From Piezodorus guildinii (Eukaryota > Arthropoda > Insecta > Hemiptera > Pentatomidae), in the NCBI GenBank assembly GCA_023052935.1, contig CM041292.1, positions 175,124,400-175,188,399 on the forward strand: a stretch of DNA of 64,000 nucleotides, in the 5' to 3' direction. The translations under genes and the position numbers were made by a program. Position 1 is the stretch's first letter; every line of letters starts with the position of its first letter. The notes beneath the pieces were generated by a model that had not been told where the DNA came from, did not search any database, and worked only from the letters and a program-made list of their open reading frames with translations. Shown here piece by piece: positions 22,701 to 29,438 of the stretch.

Positions 22701-23850
22701 CTAGGGGGTAAAATTTAATTCACCTTTAAGGCGATTCAAAATCGTTTCTATACCAAACTATAATCTCCTTTTGTTTGTTTTTTTATTTACTTATATTTTC
22801 TTGTCTATCCCTACCTAAGCTAAACGGGGATTTCTCTGGCCAGGAGAAGGGCAAGGGATTAATAAGTAAAGCCACCCGGAACCGAGACGCGAACTTGCAA
22901 TCATTTTCTTCCAAGTTTCTGGTAATCTGTTTTTCTGGGTAGAGCGCGCTAAACCAATCAACTCCAAGTACCCTACTTAATCAACTCCTTCAGCTCAAAT
23001 CTTTCATTAATCCATAAGAAACGAGATCCCTCTTTCCCATCTTTATACCCCTTCTCACAGAATCAAAACTTATGAACGTTCCTTTCTTGCCCATTCTACT
23101 ATTTTTTTTTTTTTTTTTTTAATTTTTTTAATTCACAACCCTAAACATTCGCCATGCTCCTACCCTTTCTCTATATATAACTCTTATATCATGTTTGATT
23201 ATGATGTCCTAAGTAGACAAGGCGCGGACGACCCGGAACATCAACAAAGTATATGGCCAGAGCAGCATGACTGTTCAACGGTGGTTGGTGGGAGACTTCA
23301 GTTTTAAAGGCAAAGAAGGTCTTGGAAGAACTTCCCATCTTGATGGCGATGTTTAACGGGCTTTGGCGGAAGAAAACCCAAGAAAAACTGTTCGGGTACT
23401 ACTAAACAAATTAACCATGGTAATTGTTTTCAATTTGGTATCATAAAATATATTGATAGTACTGGAAGACTACTTTTATTGAAAAAAAAACAGTTGTAAA
23501 TCTTTTTCTTTTTTTAACAAAAATAATCTTACATTATTTTCCGGATAAACCATTGTTACACTTGGCTTATAATAGGAAAAACGACTTAGTGTATCTTAAT
23601 CAACAGAATCAATATCAGAATGATCAAATTGACCTTTTAAAACAACAACCTTACCCTTAAAAATCATAAAAATATATTATTAATAGCCTTCTAAATGTTA
23701 TTTATATGTTTATTATTGCTAGCATATTACTCACTCTTTCATGAGATTAGTGAGTTTTCCTTGAAGCTGGGTGTTGAGCTTCTCTCCTTCTGGAGTCAAC
23801 TTGTACTCCCCTTCGTGGCATGTTTCGTAAGCTCCTATTACCAAGCCTTT
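918..23850 (-). CDS. Leucine aminopeptidase (peptidase family M17), partial gene of seven recognised exons
   Basis: Exons, in coding order, are 23735-23850, 18618-18795, 13263-13421, 10618-10720, 7297-7645, 2003-2194 and 918-1067. All have GT-AG borders and matching phases. M17 enzymes release N-terminal residues from peptides using two metal ions, usually as hexamers. Family hallmarks seen in order are KGLVIG, TGLG, AEAAAEG, PANIMTP, GKGVTFDSGG, ADYRGAMNGAA, ENMPSG, DTDNEGR, LGSGAT and TGDRVWR. The metal ligands (K and D of GKGVTFD, D of ADYRG, D and E of DTDNEGR) and the catalytic K (GGICLK) and R (NEGR) are kept. The initiator exon is not found. The last roughly 90 codons expected of the family are missing and should lie left of the window. 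Exon 13263-13421 has a one-base frameshift, so the locus may be a young pseudogene. Introns reach about 5 kb and are packed with transposon remains. Confidence 0.9.
1315..1412. repeat. Compound microsatellite (TA)n then (GA)n
   Basis: A TA run at about 1315-1382 is followed by an AG run at about 1387-1412. It lies in the last visible aminopeptidase intron. The rest of the intron, 1413-2002, holds no recognisable element. Confidence 0.95.
2003..2194 (-). CDS. M17 aminopeptidase exon f, signature exon
   Basis: The exon encodes LIPLFENMPSG.A.KPGDVV, then GKTIVVEDTDNEGRVALADAL. This contains the family signature (NTDAEGRL type) with two metal ligands (D, E) and the catalytic R. Position 1 of the signature is D instead of N. 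The acceptor ACTAG joins G|GT from exon e to give GL. The donor is GTGAGT at 1997-2002. It ends in phase 1. The canonical TLTG stretch spanning the next junction is not conserved here. Confidence 0.95.
2455..2740. mobile_element. Penelope-like or foldback element relic with a hammerhead-like motif
   Basis: The sequence contains a CGTTTCGGCC motif at 2552-2562, then CTTCATGGCGATT near 2578-2590. A reverse-oriented counterpart (AATCGCCATGAAGATG) follows at about 2635-2651, making a rough inverted pair. Its end matches the CACCCGGACTAAT motif of the palindrome at 54264-54527, and its start (GTTGACCGTTGG) matches that element's tail in reverse. On the minus strand the motif reads as a diverged hammerhead-like core (ATGAAGA...GGCCGAAAC). 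Paired terminal repeats with such motifs are known in Penelope-like elements; the assignment is an inference. Confidence 0.5.
2741..3116. other. AT-rich spacer, nothing recognised
   Basis: I see no reading frame, repeat end or RNA gene here. It ends in an A-rich run just before the family A element. Confidence 0.6.
3117..5015 (+). mobile_element. Non-LTR retrotransposon family A (Jockey-like), 5'-truncated and decayed
   Basis: The frame at 3120-3749 encodes the start of a reverse transcriptase (IIQSLPSRKAPGHD, then SSYRPISLLP). Shifted frames continue with FDRVWH (domain A), AGVPQGT (domain B) and STYADDTCVLS (domain C, near 4160-4200), then the thumb. Stops at 3748 and several frameshifts make it inactive. 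It ends in an A run at 5006-5015. Shorter copies of the same 3' region occur at 24748-25391, 39004-39637, 42915-43625 and beside the family B element near 29.1 and 33.9 kb. Confidence 0.9.
5016..5755. other. Non-coding intron stretch, nothing recognised
   Basis: Mostly AT-rich DNA without an open frame or repeat that I could match elsewhere in the window. The block 5570-5700 is somewhat richer in G+C but has no coding signature. Confidence 0.5.
5768..6130 (+). repeat. Possible tRNA-derived SINE
   Basis: The head resembles a tRNA internal promoter: TAGCTGAGTGGTTAAGAC (A box-like) near 5783-5800, then GGTTTAAGTATCG (B box-like) near 5811-5824. A G+C-richer body follows. There is no intact cloverleaf. 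A 60-codon open frame in the body looks accidental. Confidence 0.4.
6307..6960 (-). mobile_element. Non-LTR retrotransposon 3' fragment with C-terminal CCHC finger (RNase H-bearing clade type)
   Basis: The frame 6952-6563 encodes WQKMWDDSQVSKLKHIK, RREEVALTRLRIGHSRLTH and a finger with spacing C-x2-C-x8-H-x4-C. This is the typical end of ORF2 in I- or R1-type elements. The 3' tail contains AAGGTCATCAACGCC on the plus strand and ends in (TTTG)n at about 6307-6318. An A-rich low-complexity tract sits at 6420-6505. It is 5'-truncated and lies in an aminopeptidase intron. Confidence 0.8.
7015..7173. repeat. Imperfect inverted repeat with roughly 53-bp arms
   Basis: The arms are 7015-7067 and 7120-7173 and share TTAAGTCTTCCAA/TTAAGCCTTCCAA and CATATCAACTC, with the core CCTAGGGATGGA. 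The loop is about 52 bp. It has no coding content and may be a small foldback or MITE. Confidence 0.75.
7297..7645 (-). CDS. M17 aminopeptidase exon e, first half of the catalytic domain
   Basis: This is the longest exon (349 bp). It encodes EAIRILCPCGVHVNV, WIEDQRM..FL..AKGS.EPP.FLE, then GKGVTFDSGGICLKTC and MADYRGAMNGAAVVVG, ending PINVVG. It carries four key residues: the metal-binding K and D of GKGVTFD, the catalytic K of CLK and the metal-binding D of ADYRG. It is much richer in G+C than the flanking introns, as expected of a conserved exon. The acceptor is GCTAG at 7646-7647 and the donor is GTGAGT at 7291-7296. It ends in phase 1. Confidence 0.95.
7646..8880. other. Intron stretch without recognised features
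   Basis: It lies upstream (on the minus strand) of exon e. The block 7730-7870 is G+C-richer (CCCGGTTACCGACCGG, then CGTGAAGGCGAGAG) but I could not assign it. The rest is AT-rich with no frame worth keeping. Near 8600-8660 an AGCGGAGATATAGCG-like motif is shared with 41025-41040. Confidence 0.5.
8881..9105 (+). mobile_element. Helitron-like repeat fragment
   Basis: The segment starts CTATACTAATATTATAAAG, then GTTTGTTTGTTTGAACGCGC and CAAAAACTACTGG. This arrangement is common in non-autonomous Helitron-like and related insect repeats. No end structure (CTRR hairpin) was found, so the assignment is tentative. A 61-codon frame inside is probably fortuitous. Confidence 0.4.
9197..9713. mobile_element. 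Tc1/mariner-type MITE flanked by TA, with a nested copy
   Basis: The termini CAGTGAGTGTCAAAAGTA at 9197 and the inverse ending CTCACTG at 9713 are each flanked by TA (9195-9196 and 9714-9715). Inside, a second pair with the same terminal motif lies at about 9380-9511 (CAGTGTCAAAAGTATTCGG and its inverse), suggesting a shorter relative inserted or retained within it. No transposase is encoded. It lies in the intron between exons d and e. Confidence 0.8.
9714..10617. other. Intron stretch without recognised features
   Basis: AT-rich DNA left of exon d. The block around 10080-10160 (TGCTATGTAGCGCGGC, then GGGTCGGGTTCTAG) is G+C-richer and might be a repeat edge, but nothing could be assigned. 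Confidence 0.5.
10618..10720 (-). CDS. M17 aminopeptidase exon d
   Basis: The exon encodes EGWFRGSVLADAQNVARTL, then EDIPANIMTPKFFAE, which is the linker into the catalytic domain (family pattern QNLAR...TPANxMTP..FAE). The donor is GTAAGT at 10612-10617 and the acceptor is TGTTACAG. It starts with one base that completes the codon from exon c and ends in phase 0. Confidence 0.92.
11221..12270 (+). repeat. R element copy 2
   Basis: The copy starts TAGTGCGGGCAACACACGAC and ends CAAGTAAGTGAAAGTA. It is longer than the other copies because a short G+C-richer segment (11510-11570) is inserted and the GTTTTATCGGCTTTT block appears twice (11370 and 11600). No transposase frame was seen. It lies in the intron between exons c and d. 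Confidence 0.7.
12652..12855 (+). repeat. R element fragment (3' half)
   Basis: The fragment begins in the CAGCCTTGTTAGACTATTTC block of the R family and ends TGTAAGTGAAAGTA. The G+C-richer section between the two blocks of copy 2 is missing. It follows copy 2 closely, so it may be a partial tandem duplication. Confidence 0.6.
13263..13421 (-). CDS. M17 aminopeptidase exon c, carrying a one-base frameshift
   Basis: The exon encodes DVSCVCMDPMSCAEAAAEG and then WSYQELRD, matching the VDPCGDAQAAAEGA region of M17. From the run of C at 13324-13327 (GGGT on the plus strand) the reading frame meets a stop. Dropping one C restores a family-like continuation (LKSRIPRPDIDIL, then TAGEK) that joins the next exon exactly in phase 2. 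The acceptor is TTTTTAAG and the donor is GTAAGG at 13257-13262. The break is either a real disabling mutation or a homopolymer error. Confidence 0.82.
13743..13822. repeat. TA-type microsatellite
   Basis: A (TA)n run at 13743-13789 is followed by an interrupted TTATATATA run. It lies in an aminopeptidase intron. Confidence 0.95.
14064..14292. mobile_element. piggyBac-type MITE flanked by TTAA
   Basis: Exact 12-bp terminal inverted repeats, CCTGTTAACCGG at 14064 and its inverse ending at 14292, are each flanked by TTAA (14060-14063 and 14293-14296). TTAA target duplication is diagnostic of the piggyBac superfamily. At 229 bp it has no coding capacity. It lies in the intron between exons b and c. 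Confidence 0.88.
14315..15112. mobile_element. MITE with GAGAC(A/G)TTGATTTCC ends, copy 1, split by a SINE
   Basis: The left end has TGAGACATTGATTTCC and AAAAGTTACTA. The right end has the inverse, TTTAGTAACTCCTGGAAAT and GTCTCA. Its inner part is interrupted by a tRNA-like SINE (about 14640-14987). It directly abuts copy 2 at 15109-15112. The superfamily is not assigned. Confidence 0.65.
14640..14987 (-). repeat. tRNA-derived SINE (serine tRNA-like head)
   Basis: On the minus strand the head reads GGGAGCCCGTGGCTGAGTGG, TTAGCGCGCTAG and then GAGTTGGAATCCC. These are the A box and B box of a tRNA of the serine or leucine class, although the full fold is not intact. The body extends to at least 14640 and contains short internal inverted blocks (AATGTAATCTC with GAGATTACATT at 14738-14765). 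It sits inside the MITE at 14315-15112. Confidence 0.65.
15109..15501. mobile_element. MITE with GAGACGTTGATTTCC ends, copy 2
   Basis: The inverted ends are AATTGAGACGTTGATTTCC followed by AAAAGGTACTA at 15110 and GGAAATCAACGTCTCAATT at 15482-15500. It is about 390 bp and contains no frame. It lies tail to head with copy 1, sharing CAATTG at the junction. Confidence 0.8.
15537..16464 (+). mobile_element. mariner copy M1, internally deleted
   Basis: The element is TA-flanked (15535-15536, 16465-16466), with ends TTAGGTTGTTTCACATG and the inverse of TTGGGTTGTGTCCCATG. At 928 bp it is shorter than a usual mariner of about 1.3 kb. The transposase starts at 15722 (MNMETRDF) and is shifted by an extra T in the run near 15752-15757. 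The helix-turn-helix region follows (GHSAAEAARNICKAFGEG). A deletion joins the segment after HDLTE directly to the RPHVSKH-like segment, removing the first two catalytic Asp. The SPDLSPTD motif with the third Asp remains. A TAA interrupts the C-terminus at 16265. Confidence 0.92.
16808..17010. repeat. Possible repeat edge, unassigned
   Basis: The segment ACTAGATG, then GTATCGCGCGGCTTCGC, resembles reversed ends of insect Helitron- or RTE-type repeats. Nothing else supports it. The flanks 16465-16807 and 17011-17234 are plain AT-rich DNA. Confidence 0.25.
17235..18123 (+). mobile_element. mariner copy M3 of a second subfamily, internally deleted
   Basis: The TIRs start TTGGGTTGATGCAAAATTAA and are flanked by TA (17233-17234, 18124-18125). 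It is 889 bp. Transposase starts at 17424 (MSKCDFRQIYFYEFKLG), shifts frame near 17640, and continues as EEDPTKTTREMAAELG. It then jumps across a deletion to QKLQRLCPALMNRKGPILLHD and runs to a stop after GNYFD at 18046-18048. The second Asp (HDN) and third Asp (SPDLSPTD) are present; the first (GDEKW region) is deleted. The sequence resembles the Hsmar1/SETMAR-type subfamily more than M1. Confidence 0.92.
18124..18617. other. Intron stretch without recognised features
   Basis: AT-rich DNA between mariner M3 and exon b. No frame, repeat or structured element was found. Confidence 0.55.
18618..18795 (-). CDS. M17 aminopeptidase exon b
   Basis: The exon encodes SDIKFGKAALFHNI, then TGLGPESCGYDENE and RENIRCAAAKG, corresponding to the VVGLG and KENIR segment of the N-terminal domain. 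The acceptor is TTTTAAAG just above 18795 and the donor is GTGAGC at 18612-18617. The acceptor was chosen over the CAG five bases further in because only this one joins exon a in phase (GA plus C) without a stop. It ends in phase 0. Confidence 0.88.
19099..19465 (+). repeat. Direct repeat of about 58 bp, two copies
   Basis: Copies at about 19099-19157 and 19408-19465 share TATTATTATTTATCGAC, then AATACACTTCATCACCAAT. The spacing is about 309 bp. The intervening DNA is AT-rich and non-coding. The second copy ends close to the MITE at 19498. Confidence 0.8.
19498..19738. mobile_element. 241-bp MITE with CTGTGGCGG ends, copy 1
   Basis: The termini are CTGTGGCGGCCGTGAATAA and the inverse of CTGTGGCAGTCGTGAAAAA, with ATAT on both sides. 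It contains GGTGAGCGACTTAAAG and a run ending ACACGACG. A closely similar copy lies in the opposite orientation at 45757-46001. There is no coding capacity and the superfamily is unknown. Confidence 0.85.
19750..20640 (-). mobile_element. Non-LTR element family C (RTE-like), 5'-truncated fragment C1
   Basis: On the minus strand: MWLLFIDYKAVDDS (domain A), a frameshifted middle, then TQVLVYADDFVIAGR (domain C, near 20365-20405) and the C-terminal end SGRRPRGRRKGRWKDSVSED at 19772-19972. The 3' tail is (TGAA)n-like (plus strand TTCATTCATTCA). Multiple stops and a missing 5' half make it dead. The same family recurs as C2 at 50376-55688. Confidence 0.85.
20641..21589. other. Non-coding stretch, nothing recognised
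   Basis: AT-rich DNA with several A runs (near 21195 and 21230). No supported feature was found. Confidence 0.5.
21590..21720 (+). repeat. tRNA-derived SINE-like segment
   Basis: The segment GTGGTCCAGTGAATAGTGC (A box-like), then GGGTTCTAATC (B box-like), is spaced as in a tRNA promoter. The acceptor stem is not preserved. The body after 21660 is short. Confidence 0.5.
21721..22789. other. Non-coding stretch, nothing recognised
   Basis: The section around 21780-22300 is a little richer in G+C than average, but both strands are broken by stops and I recognise no motif. Confidence 0.45.
22795..22975 (-). repeat. tRNA-derived SINE-like segment
   Basis: On the minus strand TTGGTTTAGCGCGCTCTACC (A box-like) is followed by GCAAGTTCGCGTCTCGG (B box-like) about 50 bases later. 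The tail contains CCTTGCCCTTCTCCTGG. The superfamily cannot be told. Confidence 0.5.
23005..23190 (+). mobile_element. Possible non-LTR 3' fragment
   Basis: The translation on the plus strand, KRDPSFPSLYPLLTESKLMN and then PFLPILL, loosely matches the C-terminus of family B (ETRSRLSDLQTPFHRTKKYD). A T run at 23101-23122 interrupts it. The support is weak. Confidence 0.3.
23216..23560 (+). mobile_element. mariner fragment M4 (third subfamily), large internal deletion
   Basis: The frame from 23220 reads KARTTRNINKVYGQSSMTVQ and RWLVGDFSFKGKEGLGRTS, a mariner-type DNA-binding domain. A stop follows at 23355. The 3' part (23452-23560) matches the tail after the stop codon of M5 at 28626-28730 (GAAGACTACTTTTATTGA and AACAGTTGTAAATCTTT). 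So the copy has lost almost all of its catalytic domain. The ends were not resolved. Confidence 0.65.
23735..23850 (-). CDS. M17 aminopeptidase exon a (N-terminal domain)
   Basis: The exon encodes KGLVIGAYE..., then a charged stretch and LQGKLTNLMK, matching the start of animal M17 enzymes (KGLVLGVY-type strand, GKL helix). The acceptor is a good pyrimidine tract ending TTTTCAG at 23851-23853 and the donor is GTGAGT at 23729-23734. It starts in phase 0 and ends in phase 2 (GA), which completes a D codon with the next exon. It sits immediately left of an R repeat copy. The initiator Met and any targeting peptide must be on an upstream exon that I could not find. Confidence 0.85.
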
Positions 23851-23920
23851 CTGAAAAGGACAAATATTCCTGACATTACAAATGACTGCTTCTTACAATA
23901 TTCTTATTTAAAAAAATCTG

Positions 23921-25485
23921 GTGCGACACAAGACTTTCACTTGCCTCCATTGCTAAAATCAATTTAAGGACTTTTAAATTTTAGAGATGAATTAAAGGTA
24001 TATTATAAAATTAAAGGTATAAATATCTTTAAGCTTCGTTAGAAACATGTGCTTCATTAAATAATCTATTATATTATTATCTGCAACAATGAGTTAGGTT
24101 CATACGCTTTTCTTCACCCTCCATTATTTTTTACAACTGTTGAGTGTAAGATAATATTTTTTCTAAAATCATTAGCTTTCTTACGATATATTATACGTCT
24201 ATATTCCTTTTCTTAATATCAAAAAAACAGAAATACATAAAAGATATGTTTGCTCTTTTCTCCATCAGTTGGTTATCAAATAAATTCGTTCAGCATGTAT
24301 ATTTAGACGTATATGTATATTTAGACATTCTTTATAAATTCCAATTAGATTCTAATCGGTTATATTTTTCGAATCTCCAAAACTAAAGGTTCTTTTAAGG
24401 AATAAAATAAAAATTTAAGCTTGTCAGATTATTTTAATCCGAATGAAACATAAATGATATTAAAGGCCAATATATTATGCATTGATAGAGTACGTTTAAT
24501 CAAAATTGTTTGAGTGGTTCTTGAGAAAATTGGAAAAATATGCAAAATGCATAGTGTAAAGTGGCTATTCTGGTTCTCCGATTTTGATCAACAATTCGGT
24601 GTAACATATCAGGCTCATGATTGATTGTCTTAGATATCAAATTTTAGTTTTGCACTTTTCTTTTACGTGCTTGGCTTACCACACACATACTCAAACCTTT
24701 TTTCATGACTTTGTTATTTGGACTGAGGGTCGCTAAAACTCGTATTTTTTTATTTTATTTTTTTTAAATTAATTTATTGAAATTTACAACTGTGTTAGTA
24801 AATACATCAAGTAAATTGGCTCGTAGTATAGATAATATACATGAAAAGACATGAAGAGAATATGCCCATTGGCAACACTCCACTAGGTAATCTACACTAG
24901 AAGTCCGAGGCATCTTTTCAACGCCTCGAGGATTGTCAGAATGGTAGAGGAAGCAAGGATTGAAACTAGTGGGTTAATGTGGGAGTGGAGTTTGTCATGG
25001 AAGGAATGATACCTCGTACGGGCCAAATCAGCAACATATGGGACATTAAGGTCTTTATGGATGAGTTTGTTGGTGACAAAGTAAGGAGCATTGAGGATTT
25101 TTCGAAAGATTTTGGATTGTAGGGATTGAATACGGGAAGAATTTGATGGTTTAGTAGAGCCCCAAAGCTCAACTCCGTACGTCCAAATAGGCCTTATGAT
25201 GGTAATGTAGATGAGCCTTTTGTAGTTAAGTGGAAGGTTAGAGCGTTTGTCCAGTAAGTGTTGAAGTAAGCGAAAGCGTTGGGCAGTTTCTTGTCGTTTC
25301 AGTCGTGTGTGCGGATTCCAAGTTAGTCGTTTGTCAAGTAGAAGTCCTAGGTAGCGGATCTGTTCAACTGGAACAAGGGGAATATTATTAAAAAACTCGT
25401 ATTTCTGTTGTAAATAGTTGTAAAATTGTCATGACCGCAATACTTCCCTTTATTATATATTTTATATATAGGTAAGGGGAAAGTA
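23921..25485 (+). repeat. R element copy 4, interrupted by a family A element
   Basis: The copy starts GTGCGACACAAGACTTTCAC and ends GGTAAGGGGAAAGTA. The family A insertion at 24748-25391 sits between two copies of AAAACTCGTATTT (24735-24747 and 25392-25404). Removing it restores the usual R sequence. Its start lies 70 bases from aminopeptidase exon a. Confidence 0.75.
24748..25391 (-). mobile_element. Family A non-LTR copy A2, 5'-truncated
   Basis: A reversed poly-A tract (TTTTATTTTTTTT region at 24748-24770) is followed on the minus strand by the family A thumb and 3' UTR. Target duplications of 13 bp (AAAACTCGTATTT) flank it. The longest frame left is 25172-24966. It is dead by truncation. 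Confidence 0.85.
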
Positions 25486-26390
25486 ATACGTTAAGAACCT
25501 AGGACCATTATTTTATTACTATTACCACGGATCATCTGTACCATAGTGGCTAGCATAAAAGCCTTCTATCCCAAGGTCTCATGTTAAAAGTTTATTGTTT
25601 AACAAACTCGTCGTTTTGTAAAAGATTGGGTATATTTATTTTATACTTATGTTAAAAAATAACCGTTAATGACCTAAAGAAAAAAAAAGTGAAAGTAAAA
25701 AGGGGTACTAATAATATAAGATATTTCTTGAAAAATCCGGAACAAAACATGCATAAAGTTTTAGTTAAGGCAAAATATTTGTTTTTCTCTGGGCCGTAGT
25801 TCGGAAGATTATCTATTAACTATTAAAGTTCACAAGATTTACTAGGGCTTTTGTAGGAAATTACGAAGCAATTATTTAACTACAATATTCAGAATCAACA
25901 AAAGAATGTAAGCGTATTATTCTGCCACCAACCAGCCATTTTAATATACTGACAAATGATCGTTTTTCTAGTGATAATCATTTTTCTGTAATTTGTCATT
26001 TCATTGCCTCATAAAGAGATTGCCTCATTCCTAACTCTGATGAAACTACGTCATTCATGCTATTGAGGTTTATTCTGATTTGAATAGTGTAACAGGGATT
26101 AAATGCCAAACATTTTTAAAAAATTCCTTTAAACTATCTTCAATTCTGTTAATGAGAAATAATTAACTATGTCTTTTTGTTTGTATTGATAAAAATGAAT
26201 TGGGCTAATAGGAAACATTTTTATAACCAACAAAAGGTAAATGCAGAAATATTTTTCTAGATTTTTTTTTTCTTCGAAAGTAAGAATAGTAATATAAACA
26301 AAAAAATATTTCGTTAACGTTTTAGCTAAAGATTTTAGAAAAAAATGTTATTTAACTCTTTAAGTTTGACAAAAGATTTTAGGAAAAAAT
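25486..26390. other. Non-coding stretch, nothing recognised
   Basis: AT-rich, no supported frame and no repeat that I could match elsewhere. Confidence 0.5.
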
Positions 26391-27270
26391 GTGGGGCGCG
26401 TTAGACTAGACGATCAATTACCTCCGTTGTTAAAAACTATAACCATATTCTGTTTCGATAGAAACAAGAGTTTAATTAAATAATCTATTACAATATTATC
26501 TATAAAATTAGTTTTATCCGCTTTTCATCACTCTCCATTAACTTTTACAGCTTTATGTATAAGATCTTTCTTACGGTATATTATACATCTATATTACCGT
26601 TACAAAACAAAACAAAATCTACATAATAAAATGTGTTTGCTCTTTTCTTTATTAATTGTCTATTCGTTTATTCGTTCAATATGGATATTAACCCGTTTTT
26701 ACTTTCACTTCCCTGTGTATTTCATTTTTCGACGGAAATACACGTTTTAGGGTCTCCTGAGTCTAAATAACCAAGTCCCGCAAAAGTGTCTTTGTGTCCG
26801 TGTGTGGTAACTCCCGGGCGAAAACGAAAAGTCCTATGAAACTGAAATTTCATATTTAAGACAACTATACGCCAGAGACGTTACGGAAACTTTTTCATCA
26901 AAATCAGCTAACCAGAAGAGCCACTTTATACCATGCATCTTGCACCTTTTTACGATTTTCAAAATCGTTAGAGCTGTTTTTGAGAAAACCGTAAAAAGGT
27001 ATAAAATTATTATATTACAAATTGGCTCTTCTGAGTTGCTGAATTCGATGAAAAGTAAAATATAAAAAAAAAAAAAAATCAGTTTTATACGACTTGTTTC
27101 TGAGCTAGACTGACCATCTACATACAAATAGATCTTTTTGCAGGACTTACTTTAAAATCAGAGGGCAAGAAAACGTGTATTTTCGATGAAACTGTGGTTA
27201 AAATCGAAAAATTTTACGATCGTTATACTTTCTTTTACATTATACTCCATCTATATGCAAGTGAAAGTAG
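26391..27270. repeat. R element fragments arranged as an inverted pair
   Basis: The 5' half of R lies on the plus strand at 26391-26690. It is followed by the 3' half on the minus strand at about 26700-26957, then the 3' half on the plus strand at 26957-27270. The turning point is the short palindrome GATTTTCAAAATC near 26953-26965. A 97-codon minus-strand frame across it is fortuitous. Confidence 0.65.
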
Positions 27271-28365
27271 AATTGTATCTTTAATAAGTCAAATTTAGAG
27301 TGATGAAAATGTCATACAATTTAATGATTTTTGTAGATTATAATTTTTATTTTATTTAAAGTTGAATAAAAAATGTTTCTATCGAAGTAATATAATTATG
27401 TTTTTCAACTTTAAATTTATTCAAAACTTTGATTAGTTTGATAAAGGAGGTTAAGTATAAGGTATGTAGTGCCCAACATATTGTGTTAACTTATAACTCT
27501 AGTGTTAAAATTATAACATAACTATAAATAGTAGACTTTATGTTTAAATCAAGTATTAAATTAAATCATATATTTAAGCTTTCATCATCCCAAACTATCT
27601 GGTACGTTCAAATAACTTAAACATTCATGAATTTTTGTGAGTTCATAACAAAGTTAGACCTTATTAAAATAAATAACCTCCGTTTGTGCTATTATAACTT
27701 TAAATGGATGGAACGTCCCGAGATCTTAGTTATTTAATTCATGCAACAAATGCTAGATCAATCTGATAAAATTTATGTAAGCACCGTTAACTTTTATAGA
27801 CTGGAAAAAAGGTTGTTTACAAGGGAACATATCTTAACGAGATGCATTCTACCCTACAGTGGCTTAATGACCTGCCAACGAGTAATAACGGACAACTCCC
27901 GGGAAAAACAAACTTTAGGGGTTTATTTCCGTCTATCTACAAGCTAAGGGAGGAATCAGAAATCGATAATTGAATGAATTATTTTATGGATAATTGATTG
28001 TAATAATGGATATTAGATGATACGTAATATAATTTCAAATGTATAAGTATAGTAAAACAATAAACAAGAGAAAACTGATTAGTCATTATAAAAAAAATAT
28101 ATAAATATTAAGTTTATTAAATAATTAACAATTTATTTATAATTATTTATATATTAACTTTTTTTTTAATGACTAATCAGTTAGTCATTATAAAAAAAAT
28201 ATATAAATGTTAAGTTTATTAAAATTACTTAGCTAAAGTCATTCTAATAGTTAATTATTTATCATTCCATCAAGCTATGAATATTAATAAGGATATTTTT
28301 TTTATTACAAGCCTCTCTTCAATTGAAGTTCATTATTGGCTTGTCGGAGTGTAGTTACAACAAAT
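27271..28365. other. Non-coding stretch with a small repeat
   Basis: AT-rich DNA. At 28074-28220 a block AGTCATTATAAAAAAAATA occurs twice in direct order, and ACTGATTAGTCATTA at 28074 has its inverse near 28168-28183. No gene was recognised. Confidence 0.55.
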
Positions 28366-28369
28366 AACA

Positions 28370-28730
28370 AAGCCCGGTCCCTTCACAAAAATGAAACTCT
28401 GGCTACATGCGCCCTACTCTCCGGACCTCTCAGTTAAGTATTGTCGGTTTTTTTTTTTTTAGAAACCTGGACCACTACTTAGGTGACTAAAAAAATGTGA
28501 TGGACAAAGGGAATTAGAAAAATGTTTTTTTTTTTTGTTTTTTTTTGAGTTAATACATCCTAAATAAGATTAATTCGATTCCCGGGACTGGAAAATTTAC
28601 CAACACGTTGGCAGAAGTGTACTGATAATTGTGGAGACTATTTTGATTGAATAAAACAGTTATAAATCTTTACTTTTCTTCTTCTTAAACCAAAATGCTG
28701 TATTATTTTCGAGACAACCTCATACTTTGA
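28370..28730 (+). mobile_element. mariner fragment M5, C-terminal part
   Basis: The translation contains LHAPYSPDLS (third-Asp region), FRNLDHYLGD in another frame after a T run, and at the end WQKCTDNCGDYFD with a stop near 28650. The tail matches M4. Expanded T runs at 28449 and 28526 break the frame. It is dead. Confidence 0.65.
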
Positions 28731-29102
28731 GTACTGCCACTAAAATTTCATAGAAAAATCAGATTGCGCTATTTATAAGAACGTTTAATTTCCACCACAG
28801 TATAATGCTTTTTATATATTTTATTATATCTTTCACACACTAATTTAGCGTTGCACGTACTAAAAGTTCAAAGTATTTTAAATAAGTCGCTAAAATTAGT
28901 TTGGATATTTGACAAAAAGTTATTTTAAAATAGTTTAAATTGGTTTCATAAAACTATTTACGTTGTACATAAGTTTATATTAAATTACTAAACGTTAGCG
29001 TTTTTGATCATAACCGAAATAGTAACATAAATAACTACGTGAGCATAAGAAACTGAAATTGACAATATTTTTTTTTTAATCAGCACCCCCAATAATATAA
29101 TA

Positions 29103-29150
29103 TTTTTTTTTTTTTTTAATTAGATTTATTGCTATTTACAACTGTATAAT
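29103..29150 (-). mobile_element. Family A 3' end, left piece, split by family B
   Basis: The T run at 29103-29118 followed by AATTAGATTTATTGCTATTT and ACAACTGTA matches the 3' ends of the copies at 24760 and 39007. The sequence that should follow resumes at about 33846. Confidence 0.65.
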
Positions 29151-29438
29151 GATATAGAAAATAGAAATAGAAATAGAAAATAAACTTTATTCTGGGACAA
29201 TGTCCCTTCAGAATAACATTAATGTTCAAAATAATAATTTATATCTGGCCTAAAACAATATATAACTACATTTAAATAACAACAAAAAAATAAGAAAAAA
29301 AAAAAAGGTCATTGTGACATCTCTATGTACATATTCAAAAATAAATAAATAAGAATCAACCTAGAATATATCTTTTACATCTCATTAAAGTATATAAACA
29401 AATCACCTCACATAAATAGGCATAATAAGAATTAAAAA

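Noticed and set aside
26834..27127. 97-codon minus-strand frame
   Set aside because: Created by the inverted arrangement of R fragments.
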